A stretch of 64,000 nt of DNA, from NCBI GenBank assembly GCA_965263455.1, contig CBDHHN010000002.1, positions 372,001 through 436,000 of the forward strand, read 5' to 3'. This DNA is from CADEDH01 sp965263455. GTDB taxonomy: Bacteria; Actinomycetota; Acidimicrobiia; Acidimicrobiales; SZUA-35. The first letter of the stretch is position 1. The number at the start of each line of letters is the position of its first letter. Below the pieces are notes generated by a model, which saw only the letters and a list, made by a program, of their open reading frames with translations, had not been told where the DNA came from and ran no database searches. Positions 8,686 to 18,729 of this stretch are shown one piece after another. The position numbers and the translations under genes were made by a program.

Positions 8686-9924
8686 ATGGAAAACGACGAC
8701 CTGTTCGACGAACTGCGGGCCGCCAACCCGTTCCGGGACCCGGGCACGACCCCAGAGCCCACCACGAGCGCAGACGCTCGGTTCGAGGAGATCACCATGC
8801 AGACCATCGACACCCCACGCCCCGTCAACCGGCCCGACCCGGGGGTCACGCCACCTCCCTGGTCCCGGCCCTGGTGGCAACGACCCCTTCTGGCCGCCCC
8901 CGCCGGCCTGGCCCTCGTCGCCGTGTTCGCCGTCGCCGCCCTGGTGGTGAACGCCGTCACCGCCCCGGCGGCTGCCGCCGTGGTCAACGAGGCGGCCCGC
9001 CGATCGGCGGCGTTCGAGTCGGGTCGGGTCCAGATCACCATCGTGTCGACGGTCGAGCGGCCCGACGGGACGATCGACGACGACGGCTTCACCATCGACT
9101 ACCGCTACGACGGCGACGACTTCGCCCTCACCCAGGACCTGCCGGACGCCGACGCCGGGATCGATCCCGGGGCCGGCGACGGCTTCGGAGAGGTCGAGAT
9201 CCGTCGGGTCGACGGCGTCGACTACGCCCGGATCCCACCCCTCACCGACGGCGACTCGTTCATCTCGTTCCCGGCCGTCGACGACGCCTGGACCGATCTC
9301 GGCGTCGAGGTGGACCCCGAGGCCATCAGCCCCGAGGCCGTGCTCGACCTGCTGGATCGGGCCGATGAGTTCCGCGAGGTGGACGACGCCGGCGCCGGGC
9401 CGGGCACCTCGTACCGGGCGACCATGCCGTCCGAGGTGTTGGCCGAACTCGGCCCCGAGAACCTCCCGCCCGGCCTCGCCCTGTTGGCCACCGCACCCGA
9501 GGTCCTACCCGAGACGCTGGTGATCACGGCCACCGTCGCCGACGACGTCCTCACCCGACTCCACGTCGAGGCCGGGGGCGACACAGCGGACGGTGCCACG
9601 GAGCTCTCGGTCACCACCACGTTCACCGAGCTGGGTCGGCCCCAGGCCATCGAGGCCCCGCCGACCGATCGGATCACCGATCCGGCCGACGGCGACGGCT
9701 TCGGCCTGCCCGAAGGGGCCGACGAAGCAGCGGCCGTGCTGGACGAGATGAACGCCCGTCGGCCTGGACTGTGCGCCGATCGGATCACCCCGGTCGACCC
9801 CGCCGACGAGGTCGACATCGAGACGGTCATGGCCGAGGGCGCAGCGTACGCCCAATGCCTGGAGGAGGCCGGTGAGCCGGCGGCCGCCGACGCCTTCCGC
9901 TCCCTGCTCGGGATCGGCTCCTGA
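8686..9924 (+). CDS. Single-pass membrane protein downstream of ECF sigma factor
   Basis: A 412-residue protein with a ~60-residue cytoplasmic N-terminus, one transmembrane helix at about residues 66-88 (LLAAPAGLALVAVFAVAALV) and a large extracytoplasmic domain rich in Asp, Gly and Val that contains ELGP-type and YDGDDF-type strands resembling LppX/LolA-like lipid-binding folds. It follows a strong GAGAGGAGG ribosome site and sits one base behind the ECF sigma gene, so the two are one operon. Position and topology suggest an anti-sigma or envelope sensor role, but no zinc-binding anti-sigma (HxxxCxxC) motif is present. Function is unassigned. Confidence 0.8.
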   Translation: MENDDLFDELRAANPFRDPGTTPEPTTSADARFEEITMQTIDTPRPVNRPDPGVTPPPWSRPWWQRPLLAAPAGLALVAVFAVAALVVNAVTAPAAAAVVNEAARRSAAFESGRVQITIVSTVERPDGTIDDDGFTIDYRYDGDDFALTQDLPDADAGIDPGAGDGFGEVEIRRVDGVDYARIPPLTDGDSFISFPAVDDAWTDLGVEVDPEAISPEAVLDLLDRADEFREVDDAGAGPGTSYRATMPSEVLAELGPENLPPGLALLATAPEVLPETLVITATVADDVLTRLHVEAGGDTADGATELSVTTTFTELGRPQAIEAPPTDRITDPADGDGFGLPEGADEAAAVLDEMNARRPGLCADRITPVDPADEVDIETVMAEGAAYAQCLEEAGEPAAADAFRSLLGIGS

Positions 9925-9977
9925 ACCGTCGCCGGTGACCACGTCCACGGTCGGCCGGTGCGGGAGCCCTCCTGCGC

Positions 9978-10008
9978 CGTCCGGCCGTGCGGCGCGCCCG
10001 GCCGGACG
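9978..10008. terminator. Convergent-gene hairpin
   Basis: A perfect 10-bp inverted repeat (CGTCCGGCCG at 9978-9987 and its complement at 9999-10008) with an 11-nt loop lies between two convergent genes. There is no U tract, so it would be an intrinsic terminator of the GC-rich, U-less type or simply a transcript-end stem. Confidence 0.5.
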
Positions 10009-10026
10009 ACCGGGTTCGACCACCGC

Positions 10027-10461
10027 CTACACGCCGGTCGGTTCGACCACCTCGACCTCAGCCCCGATGCGATCGGCCAGGGCCTGGCGGAGATCGTCGA
10101 CCGAACCATGGCCCGACAGCGCCACCGGGGCCCCGATCAGGACCCGGGCCTGGCCCCGCTCGCCCAAGACGTCGACGACGCTCTCGACCACGTCGCCCCG
10201 GCGGACCACGACCTCCACGATCAGGCCCTCGGCCCCCAGCTGGGACCGGGTCAGCTCCAGCTGGGCGTCGAGCAACCAGCGGAGTTCGTCGGTGACCACC
10301 GCCATCGTGGCGTCGTCGAGGTCGGCGAAGTGATCGTCGTCGAGCACGGCCAGGTACCGCAGGCCCCGGCCCTCGGCTTCGTCTGCAGCCAAGGCCAAGC
10401 GCATGGCCTCCCGAACGGTGGCGGCCCGGCCCGAGCCGCCCCACGACACGTACAGGATCAC
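10027..10461 (-). CDS. Universal stress protein-like small protein
   Basis: A 144-residue alpha/beta protein with the USP order of elements: VILYVSWGGSGRAATVREAMRLA (first strand and helix), LRYLAVLDDDHF, a long helix, VEVVVRRGDVVESVVDVL, and ARVLIGAPVAL. The ATP-binding glycine motif of classical USPs is not evident. The GTG start overlaps the antiporter's stop as GTGA, so it is translated with the antiporter and may be a soluble regulatory partner. That role is inference from the coupling. Confidence 0.75.
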   Translation of the reverse strand: MILYVSWGGSGRAATVREAMRLALAADEAEGRGLRYLAVLDDDHFADLDDATMAVVTDELRWLLDAQLELTRSQLGAEGLIVEVVVRRGDVVESVVDVLGERGQARVLIGAPVALSGHGSVDDLRQALADRIGAEVEVVEPTGV

Positions 10462-12134
10462 GATCCACCTCCGTCGGGCGCCGTCCGCGGACCGGGATCG
10501 TCGCCCGACTCCCAGCGCTCCTCCAGCACGTCGAGGGCGGCGAGCCGTTCGTTCAACTCGATGCCGAGTTCGGCCGCCACCGACGTCTCGATGAGCCCGG
10601 TCCGGGTCACGTCGGACAGGGCCTGCTGTTCGGCCACGATTGCGTCCCGGCGGGCCTGGAGCAGCATGGACACCTCCAGCTCGGGGTGGCTCTCGAAGTG
10701 CTCCCGGAGGTCGGCGGCCTCCCGGGCCAGGTCCCGCTGGTAGGTCTTGCCCACCGCCTCGGCCAGGTCGGCGAACAGCACCCCCTCGGTCCCGAGGCGG
10801 GCCACCTCGGACTGCCCGGCCCGCCGCATGGCGATCCGGGCCTGGTGCCGCTGCTGGGTCAGCTCGTTCTGGGCCTTGCCCGCCAGCCCGAGTCGGTGGA
10901 TCAGCGTCGACATCGTGGTGCCCTGGATGATCAGGGTGAACAGCACGACCCCGAAGGTCATGATCCGGATGGTCTGTTCGGTCTCCTCGCCCACGGTCTC
11001 GGCCGTGAGGGTCAGCACCAGGGCCAGGGAGATGGCGCCCCGCAGTCCGCCCCAGGTCATGACGTGGCGGAACGGCATCGGGATGGCCCGCCGGGGTACC
11101 AGGCGCCCGGCCACCTCGGCCAGGCCGTAGACGAGGGCCACCCGGACCGCGACCACGGCGATGACGGCGATGGCGACGGCCGCCAGCTCGTCGGTCAGGT
11201 CGGCGGGTGAGATCGTCAGCCCGATCACCAGGAACACCAGCGAGTTGACCAGGAAGCTGAGCAGCTCCCAGAAGTGCTCGAGGGTGAGGCGGGTCGACGG
11301 CGAGGTGTTGCGAAGACCGACGGTGCCCACCACGAGACCGGCCGCCACCACGGCCAGGATGCCGGACAGGTGGAAGTCGGGTTCGCCGATGATGGCCCCG
11401 AACTCCTCGGCCAGCAGGAACGACCCGTAGGCCAGGGCCAGGGTGGTCGAGGTCTCGATCAGGGGGTCGTCGATCCGGGACAGGAAGATCTCGCCCACCA
11501 GGTAGCCCAGCACCACCCCGACCAGGAGGCCGCCGGCCGACACGACGATGAAGTCGGTGGCGGCTCCGCCGACGCTGAACTCCCCGCCCTCGGCCACGGC
11601 CACGGCCAGGCCGAAGGCGACGACGGCCACCGCGTCGTTGAACAGCGACTCCCCCTCGACCAGCACCGACAGTCGCTTGGGGGTGCCCAGGGACTTGAAG
11701 AAGGCGATGACGGCCACCGGATCGGTGGCCGAGATCAGGGCCCCGAAGGCGAAGGCGGCGGCCCACGGGATGTCGAGGGCGTAGTGGACCAGGGCCCCGA
11801 GCCCGAGGGTGCCGACGGCGGTGCCGACCAGGGCCAGCAACAGCACCGGCACCAGGTCGGCCTTGAGTTTGGCCCACGGCAGGTGGAGGGTGGCCTCGAA
11901 CAGCAGGGGCGGTACGAGCAGGGCCAGGATCAGATCGGGCGAGACGTCGACGGCGACCAGGTCGCCGAGCAGTGCGGCGGCGAACCCGGCCAGGACCAGG
12001 GCCACCGTGTAGGGGAACCGCAGCCGTTTGGCCACCACGGCCACGCCGGCGGCGATGGCCAGCAGCACGACCGCCGCGATCTCCTGACGGATGAGTTCGC
12101 CGCTTTCTTCAGCGGCCAGCAACAGGGCAAACAT
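10458..12134 (-). CDS. CPA1-family Na+(K+)/H+ antiporter
   Basis: A 558-residue antiporter with about 12 membrane helices over residues 1-400. Family motifs are ATDPVAVIAFF (the unwound helix with the ion-binding Asp) and EGESLFNDAVAVV (ND motif). The C-terminal 150 residues are a soluble, charged helical tail likely to regulate activity. It exchanges protons for Na+ or K+ at the cytoplasmic membrane; cation preference cannot be read. It is followed by the overlapping USP-like gene. A TAGCTT hexamer 9 nt upstream of ATG 12134 suggests a near-leaderless transcript. Confidence 0.92.
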   Translation of the reverse strand: MFALLLAAEESGELIRQEIAAVVLLAIAAGVAVVAKRLRFPYTVALVLAGFAAALLGDLVAVDVSPDLILALLVPPLLFEATLHLPWAKLKADLVPVLLLALVGTAVGTLGLGALVHYALDIPWAAAFAFGALISATDPVAVIAFFKSLGTPKRLSVLVEGESLFNDAVAVVAFGLAVAVAEGGEFSVGGAATDFIVVSAGGLLVGVVLGYLVGEIFLSRIDDPLIETSTTLALAYGSFLLAEEFGAIIGEPDFHLSGILAVVAAGLVVGTVGLRNTSPSTRLTLEHFWELLSFLVNSLVFLVIGLTISPADLTDELAAVAIAVIAVVAVRVALVYGLAEVAGRLVPRRAIPMPFRHVMTWGGLRGAISLALVLTLTAETVGEETEQTIRIMTFGVVLFTLIIQGTTMSTLIHRLGLAGKAQNELTQQRHQARIAMRRAGQSEVARLGTEGVLFADLAEAVGKTYQRDLAREAADLREHFESHPELEVSMLLQARRDAIVAEQQALSDVTRTGLIETSVAAELGIELNERLAALDVLEERWESGDDPGPRTAPDGGGS

Positions 12135-12143
12135 GACGCCGAG

Positions 12144-12149
12144 AAGCTA
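12144..12149 (-). promoter_or_regulatory. -10 hexamer TAGCTT, antiporter
   Basis: TAGCTT followed by 9 nt and ATG 12134; the leader would be only 2-3 nt. Confidence 0.45.
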
Positions 12150-12182
12150 GCACCATCGCCAACGACCGTGCCTCGAACCGCC

Positions 12183-13933
<1,751 letters not shown>

Positions 13934-13937
<4 letters not shown>

Positions 13938-14785
13938 CGACCGCTGCGGGCGTCGTTCTTGATCACCTCGGCCCCGGACGGGTCGACCACCATGCCGTGG
14001 ACCCACTGGTTGTGGGCGTGGCCCACATGCTGGTGACCGAACGCCGTCTGCAGGGCCAGGGGGAAGCCCATGGCGTCGACCGAGGCGTTGACCGACATCT
14101 TGGCCAACTTGAGTCCCATGGCCGGTCGACCGGCGATGCGCTCGGCCAGGACCAGGGTCTCGGTCGCCAGGTCCTCCCGGGGCACCACCCGGTTGACCAT
14201 GCCCGCCGCCTTGGCCTCCTCGGCCCCGAAGGCCTCGCCGGTGAACAGCAGTTCCTTGGCCCGCCGGGCGCCGAACTCGAAGGCGTGGGCGAAGTACTCG
14301 ACCCCGTTGACCCCGAAGGCCACGACCGGGTCGGAGAAGGTGGCGTCGTCGGAGGCCACGACCAGGTCGCAGGGCCACACCAGCATCAGGCCACCGGCGA
14401 TGACCTTGCCCTGGACCTGGGCGATGGTTGGCTTGGGCACCTGGCGCCAGCGTTGACAGAAGCCGAGGTAGATCTCCTCCTCGCGGGCCATCATCCCGTG
14501 GGCCCCGGGCTGGCCGAAGCCGGCCACCGGGCCCACGGTCTCGAACTCGTCGAAGCTCGACCGGTCGCGGAGATCGTGGCCCGAGGAGAAGTGTTTGCCG
14601 TTGGCTCCCAGGATGATGACCTTGACGTCGTCGTCGGCCACGGCGACGTCGAAGGCCTGGTTGAGCTCGTACAGCATCCGCTTGTCCTGGGCGTTGGCCA
14701 CCTCGGGCCGGTCCAGCATGATGCGGGCGACCCCGGGGGCGGCGATCTCGTAGGTGATCGCCTCGTAGGCACCGTTCTCGGTCAT
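13934..14785 (-). CDS. Enoyl-CoA hydratase/isomerase-family (crotonase fold) protein
   Basis: A 283-residue crotonase. The fold is clear: YEIAAPGVARIMLDRPEVANA, oxyanion-hole segment HFSSGHDL, and VIAGGLMLVWPCDLVVASDDA. The two acid residues of classical hydratases are not where expected: GGGxEL reads AGGLML and the QPE segment reads SDPVV. It may therefore be a crotonase with another chemistry (isomerase, hydrolase or decarboxylase). It overlaps the GMC oxidoreductase by 4 bp, so the pair probably acts in one catabolic route. TAGCGT lies 7 nt upstream of ATG 14785. Confidence 0.85.
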
Positions 14786-14792
14786 GGCCTCG

Positions 14793-14798
14793 ACGCTA
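14793..14798 (-). promoter_or_regulatory. -10 hexamer TAGCGT, crotonase-GMC operon
   Basis: TAGCGT, 7 nt, ATG 14785. It would drive the crotonase and the overlapping GMC oxidoreductase gene. Confidence 0.6.
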
Positions 14799-14847
14799 CA
14801 CTCCGGGCTCTGAACGGACCGCTTCGCCCCCGGCTCCGCGAGGCGGG

Positions 14848-15483
14848 CTACAGGACGCCGGCCAACCAGTCCCTGGCGTCGACCATCATCTCGATGGTCT
14901 GGCTGTGGGCCATGTCGTAGGCGTGGTGCCGGAGATCCCAGCCGCCGGCACCGAGGGCGGCGATCACCTCCTGGGGCTGATCGGGCCCGATGAAGGCATC
15001 GCGGGTCCCCCACTGGAACAGGGCGGGCCGGCCATCTCCGTCGGTCAGGTCGACCTCCAGACCCGGGACCTTGGGCACACCGCAGCAGATGGCCCAGATG
15101 CCGGCGTAGCGAGGCGCGCCGGGCCTGCCGGCAAGGGCCAACGACAGGAACCCACCTTGGCTGAACCCGCCGACGATGCAGCGTTCGAGGGGCACCCCGG
15201 CCCGGTCGGCCTCATCGGCGATGAACGATTCGAGAGCCTCCAGCGAGGGCATGAAGTGCGAGAGGTCGGACTCGAAGGTGTCGAGATCGATGGTCCACCA
15301 TCCGGCACCGTCACCGTCGGGCATGTCGATGGGGCCCCGGGGGGCGATGGCCGTGAACCGCTCGTCGGGATCCACGAGGGGCACATAGGAGGCGAGATGG
15401 TGCTGCTCGGCCGTGTAGCCGTGCATGAGGAACAGCAGGCGGTCGACGCCGCCTCGATCGATCCGGTACTGGGTCAATGGCAT
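14848..15483 (-). CDS. Alpha/beta-hydrolase, carboxylesterase/phospholipase type
   Basis: A 211-residue small esterase of the dienelactone hydrolase/acyl-protein thioesterase group. LLFLMHGYTAE supplies the oxyanion region, GGFSQGGFLSLAL holds the nucleophile Ser, WGTRDAFIG the Asp and YDMAHSQTIEMM the His. No signal peptide, so it acts in the cytoplasm on a soluble ester. ATG 15483 gives the usual family length. CAGACT 6 nt before ATG is a weak -10 element. Confidence 0.88.
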   Translation of the reverse strand: MPLTQYRIDRGGVDRLLFLMHGYTAEQHHLASYVPLVDPDERFTAIAPRGPIDMPDGDGAGWWTIDLDTFESDLSHFMPSLEALESFIADEADRAGVPLERCIVGGFSQGGFLSLALAGRPGAPRYAGIWAICCGVPKVPGLEVDLTDGDGRPALFQWGTRDAFIGPDQPQEVIAALGAGGWDLRHHAYDMAHSQTIEMMVDARDWLAGVL

Positions 15484-15530
15484 GGGCCGAGTCTGGCATC
15501 GAAACCCGGCGGCGACGACGGCCGGCGCCA

Positions 15531-15567
15531 CGACCACGAGACCACGACCACGAGACCGCGACCACGG
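15531..15567. repeat. Intergenic 14-bp direct repeat
   Basis: The unit CGACCACGAGACCA occurs about 2.6 times between the esterase start and the metallochaperone stop. Non-coding; no function seen. Confidence 0.7.
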
Positions 15568-15598
15568 CTCGACCGGCGGGCGGGCCGAGGTCAGGAGA

Positions 15599-16810
15599 TC
15601 ACGGCTCGAGGTCGCAGGACAGGTCCCACTCGGGGAGAGGGTCCGGGTAGGAGGCCCAGACCTCCGGACCCGCTTCGAACTCGTCGCCGGTCACGATGCA
15701 GCGGTCGAGTCGTTCGCGGATGGCCGGCTCGTCCAGGTCGACGCCGATGAACACGATCTCGGTCTGACGATCGCCGACCACGGGATCCCAGCGCGACCGC
15801 AGATCGGCCCGCTCCTCATCGGACTCGAACTCCCACCGCTCCTCGGGGACCGACGCGTACCAGAACGACACCGGTTCGAGCATCACCGACAACCCGGCCT
15901 GGCTCCAGAGGCCCTGCACCTCGGGTCGGTTGGCCAACCAGAAGAAGCCCTTGCTCCGCAGCACGCCGGGCCAGTCCTGCTCCAGCTCCTCGGCCAGTCG
16001 CTGCGGGTGGAACGGCCAACGGTGCCGGTAGACGAAGGAGGTGATGCCGTACTCCTCGGTCTCCGGCGTCTGATCGCCGTTCAGGGCCTTGACCCACCCC
16101 GGGGCCGTTGCCGCCTCGTCCTCATCGAACAGGCGCGTGTCGAGCACCCGGTCGAGGGGGACATCGCCCTGCTCGGCCACCACAACGCCGGCCCGGGGAT
16201 TGAGTTGGCGGACCAGGGCCACCACCCGCTCCAGGTGCTCCGGACCGACCAGATCGGGTTTGGACACCACGAGCACATCGGCGAACTCGACCTGGTCGAT
16301 GAGCAGGTCGGTGACCGAGCGGTCGTCCTCGTCGTCGCGGCCGACCCCGAGATCGGCCAGCTCGTCGAGGACCTCGAAGCGCTGAAGGAAGGTCGAGGCG
16401 TCGACCAGGCTGACCATGGTGTCGAGCCGAGCGAGCGACGACAGGCTGTGGCCGTCGATGTCCTCGAACAGGAAGGTGGCCGCCACCGGCATCGGCTCGC
16501 TGATTCCGGTCGACTCGATCAGCAGGTAGTCGAAGCGGCCCTCGCCGGCGAGGCGGGCGACCTCGATGAGCAGGTCCTCCCGCAGAGTGCAGCAGATGCA
16601 GCCGTTGGACATCTCGACCAGGCGTTCCTCGGTCCGGTCGAGGGCGGCGCCGTCGGCCACCAGGGAGGCGTCGATGTTGACCTCGCTCATGTCATTGACG
16701 ATGACGGCCACCCTCCGGCCCTCCCGGTTGGCGAGCACCTGGTTCAGCAACGTGGTCTTCCCCGCCCCCAGGAAGCCCGAGAGCACGGTCACCGGCAGAC
16801 GTTCATCCAT
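15599..16810 (-). CDS. COG0523/CobW-family GTP-dependent metallochaperone
   Basis: A 403-residue P-loop GTPase. Walker A is GFLGAGKTT (residues 12-20), the metal-binding CxCC motif is GCICC (Cys71, 73, 74), and the C-terminal CobW_C domain runs from about 240. Such proteins deliver metal, usually zinc, to client enzymes under metal limitation. A zinc-limitation role is supported by a candidate Zur site centred about 34 nt upstream of the start. The TAGGAT hexamer 7 nt before ATG 16810 makes the message leaderless, so the Zur-like site would cover the -35 region. Confidence 0.92.
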   Translation of the reverse strand: MDERLPVTVLSGFLGAGKTTLLNQVLANREGRRVAVIVNDMSEVNIDASLVADGAALDRTEERLVEMSNGCICCTLREDLLIEVARLAGEGRFDYLLIESTGISEPMPVAATFLFEDIDGHSLSSLARLDTMVSLVDASTFLQRFEVLDELADLGVGRDDEDDRSVTDLLIDQVEFADVLVVSKPDLVGPEHLERVVALVRQLNPRAGVVVAEQGDVPLDRVLDTRLFDEDEAATAPGWVKALNGDQTPETEEYGITSFVYRHRWPFHPQRLAEELEQDWPGVLRSKGFFWLANRPEVQGLWSQAGLSVMLEPVSFWYASVPEERWEFESDEERADLRSRWDPVVGDRQTEIVFIGVDLDEPAIRERLDRCIVTGDEFEAGPEVWASYPDPLPEWDLSCDLEP

Positions 16811-16817
16811 CCTCCCG

Positions 16818-16823
16818 ATCCTA
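16818..16823 (-). promoter_or_regulatory. -10 hexamer TAGGAT, metallochaperone
   Basis: TAGGAT, 7 nt, ATG 16810. It overlaps a perfect 10-bp palindrome CTAGCGCTAG at 16821-16830. Confidence 0.6.
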
Positions 16824-16835
16824 GCGCTAGCAAGA

Positions 16836-16853
16836 ATGAGAATCGTTTCCGTT
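16836..16853. promoter_or_regulatory. Candidate Zur box
   Basis: ATGAGAATCGTTTCCGTT is an AT-rich imperfect palindrome in otherwise GC-rich DNA and resembles the actinobacterial Zur operator (ATGAnAATCrTTnTCAT-like). It covers the position expected for the -35 element of the metallochaperone promoter, as a repressor site should. Similarity is judged by eye. Confidence 0.5.
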
Positions 16854-16892
16854 CAGGAGCCGGGTTGCTCGGCCGGGCCGAGTTGGCGGACG

Positions 16893-16921
16893 TGGACACC
16901 TCCGGCCGGCGGTTCTAGGTT
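16893..16921 (+). promoter_or_regulatory. Promoter of fhs: TGGACA-17-TAGGTT
   Basis: TGGACA (16893-16898), a 17-bp spacer and TAGGTT (16916-16921) form a near-consensus promoter. The transcript would have a leader of about 60 nt containing AAAGGA, 9 nt before the fhs GTG, so this gene is one of the few here with a leader. Confidence 0.55.
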
Positions 16922-16988
16922 CGGGACACCGCTCCCCCGGCGGCCGCCCGCCCCCGGTCGTACCGCTCGTCCGAAAGGACCCCGCTCC

Positions 16989-18686
16989 GTGGCCTTCCCC
17001 TCCGATCTCGACATCGCCAAGGGCGCCGAACTCAGACCTCTGGCCGAGATCGCCGCCGCCGCGGGCATCCCGGCCGACCATCTGGTGCCCTACGGGCGGG
17101 GGGCGGCCAAGATCGAACTCGACGCCGTCGCGGCCATGGCCGACCGGCCCCGGGCCCGCTACGTGGTGGTGTCGGCCATCACCCCGACGCCTCTGGGCGA
17201 AGGCAAGACCACCACGACCGTCGGTCTCGGTCAGGCCTTCCAGCACATCGGCGCCTCGGCCACCATCGCCATCCGCCAACCGTCGATGGGGCCCACGTTC
17301 GGTATCAAGGGCGGGGCCGCCGGCGGCGGCTACAGCCAGGTGGTGCCCATGGAGCTGTTCAACCTCCACCTGACGGGCGACATGCACGCCGTGACCGCGG
17401 CCCACAACCTGTGCGCCGCCATGGTCGACGCCCACCTCTACCACGGCAACGAGACCGGCCTCGACATCCACAACATCACCTGGCGCCGGGTCCTCGACGT
17501 CAACGATCGGGCCCTGCGCAACATCACCATCGGACTCGGCGGCCGCCTCGACGGCATCCCCCGCGAGACCGGCTTCGACATCACCGCCGCCTCCGAGGTC
17601 ATGGCCGCCCTCGCCCTGTGCACCTCGATGGAGGACCTGCGGACCCGTCTGGGCCGGATCGTGGTCGGTTACACCAGGGACGGCGCCCCGGTGACGGCCG
17701 AGGACATCGGAGCCGCCGGGTCGATGGCCGTCATCCTGACCGAGGCCATCAAGCCCAACCTGATGCAGACCCTGGAGGGCACCCCGGCCCTCGTCCACAC
17801 CGGTCCCTTCGGCAACATCGCCACCGGCAACTCCTCGATCGTGGCCGACCAGATCGGCATCCACATGCAGGACTTCCTTCTGACCGAGGCCGGCTTCGGG
17901 GCCGACATGGGGGCCGAACGGTTCTTCAACATCAAGTGCCGCTACTCGGGGATCGCCCCCGACGCCGCCGTGCTGGTGGCCACCGTGCGCGGGCTCAAGG
18001 CCCACTCCGGCAACCACCGCATCGTGGCCGGCAGGCCCCTTCCCGAGGCCCTTCTGGCCGAGAACCCCGACGAGGTCCACCAGGGCGGGGCCAACCTCCG
18101 CAAACAGCTCGAGAACATCAAGGTCCACGGCGTCTCCCCAGTGGTGGCCATCAACGTCTTTCCCGGCGACCACGAGGCCGACATCAACGCCATCGAGGAG
18201 ATCGCGGCCGAGTACGGGGCCCGGGCCGCGGTGTCGACCCACTTCGCCGACGGCGGCCGGGGGGCGGCCGAGCTGGCCGAGGCGGTGAAGGAGGCGGCCG
18301 AGGAGCCGACCGATTTCCAGCTGCTCTACCCGGCCGAGGCCTCACTCAAGGACAAGATCCTCGCCGTGGCCACCAAGGTCTACGGCGCCGACGGCGTCGA
18401 GTACGCCCCGGCGGCGGACAAGGCCCTGGCCACCTACACCGCCGCCGGGTTCGACCGACTGCCGGTGTGCATCGCCAAGACCCACCTCTCGGTCTCCAGT
18501 GACCCGTCGCTCAAGGGCGCCCCGACCGGATGGACGCTCCCGGTGCGCGAGGTCCGGGCCTCGGTCGGGGCCGGATTCATCTACCCCCTGTGCGGAGAGA
18601 TGCGGACCATGCCCGGCCTGGGCAGGAACCCTGCGGCCAAGCTCATCGATCTCGACGACGACGGCGAGATCGTCAACCTGTCCTGA
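16989..18686 (+). CDS. fhs: Formate--tetrahydrofolate ligase
   Basis: A 565-residue 10-formyl-THF synthetase. It couples ATP, formate and tetrahydrofolate in one-carbon metabolism. The start DLDIAKGAELRPLAEIAA, the ATP loop TPTPLGEGKTTTTVGL, and RQPSMGPTFGIKGGAAGGGY are diagnostic; length matches the family. GTG 16989 follows an AAAGGA ribosome site. It is divergent from the metallochaperone gene with a 178-bp intergenic region that holds the fhs promoter and the Zur-like site. Confidence 0.97.
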   Translation: MAFPSDLDIAKGAELRPLAEIAAAAGIPADHLVPYGRGAAKIELDAVAAMADRPRARYVVVSAITPTPLGEGKTTTTVGLGQAFQHIGASATIAIRQPSMGPTFGIKGGAAGGGYSQVVPMELFNLHLTGDMHAVTAAHNLCAAMVDAHLYHGNETGLDIHNITWRRVLDVNDRALRNITIGLGGRLDGIPRETGFDITAASEVMAALALCTSMEDLRTRLGRIVVGYTRDGAPVTAEDIGAAGSMAVILTEAIKPNLMQTLEGTPALVHTGPFGNIATGNSSIVADQIGIHMQDFLLTEAGFGADMGAERFFNIKCRYSGIAPDAAVLVATVRGLKAHSGNHRIVAGRPLPEALLAENPDEVHQGGANLRKQLENIKVHGVSPVVAINVFPGDHEADINAIEEIAAEYGARAAVSTHFADGGRGAAELAEAVKEAAEEPTDFQLLYPAEASLKDKILAVATKVYGADGVEYAPAADKALATYTAAGFDRLPVCIAKTHLSVSSDPSLKGAPTGWTLPVREVRASVGAGFIYPLCGEMRTMPGLGRNPAAKLIDLDDDGEIVNLS

Positions 18687-18729
18687 GCCGCCGCTCGGTC
18701 GCCGGCCCGTCGACCCGGCCGGATCGGGC

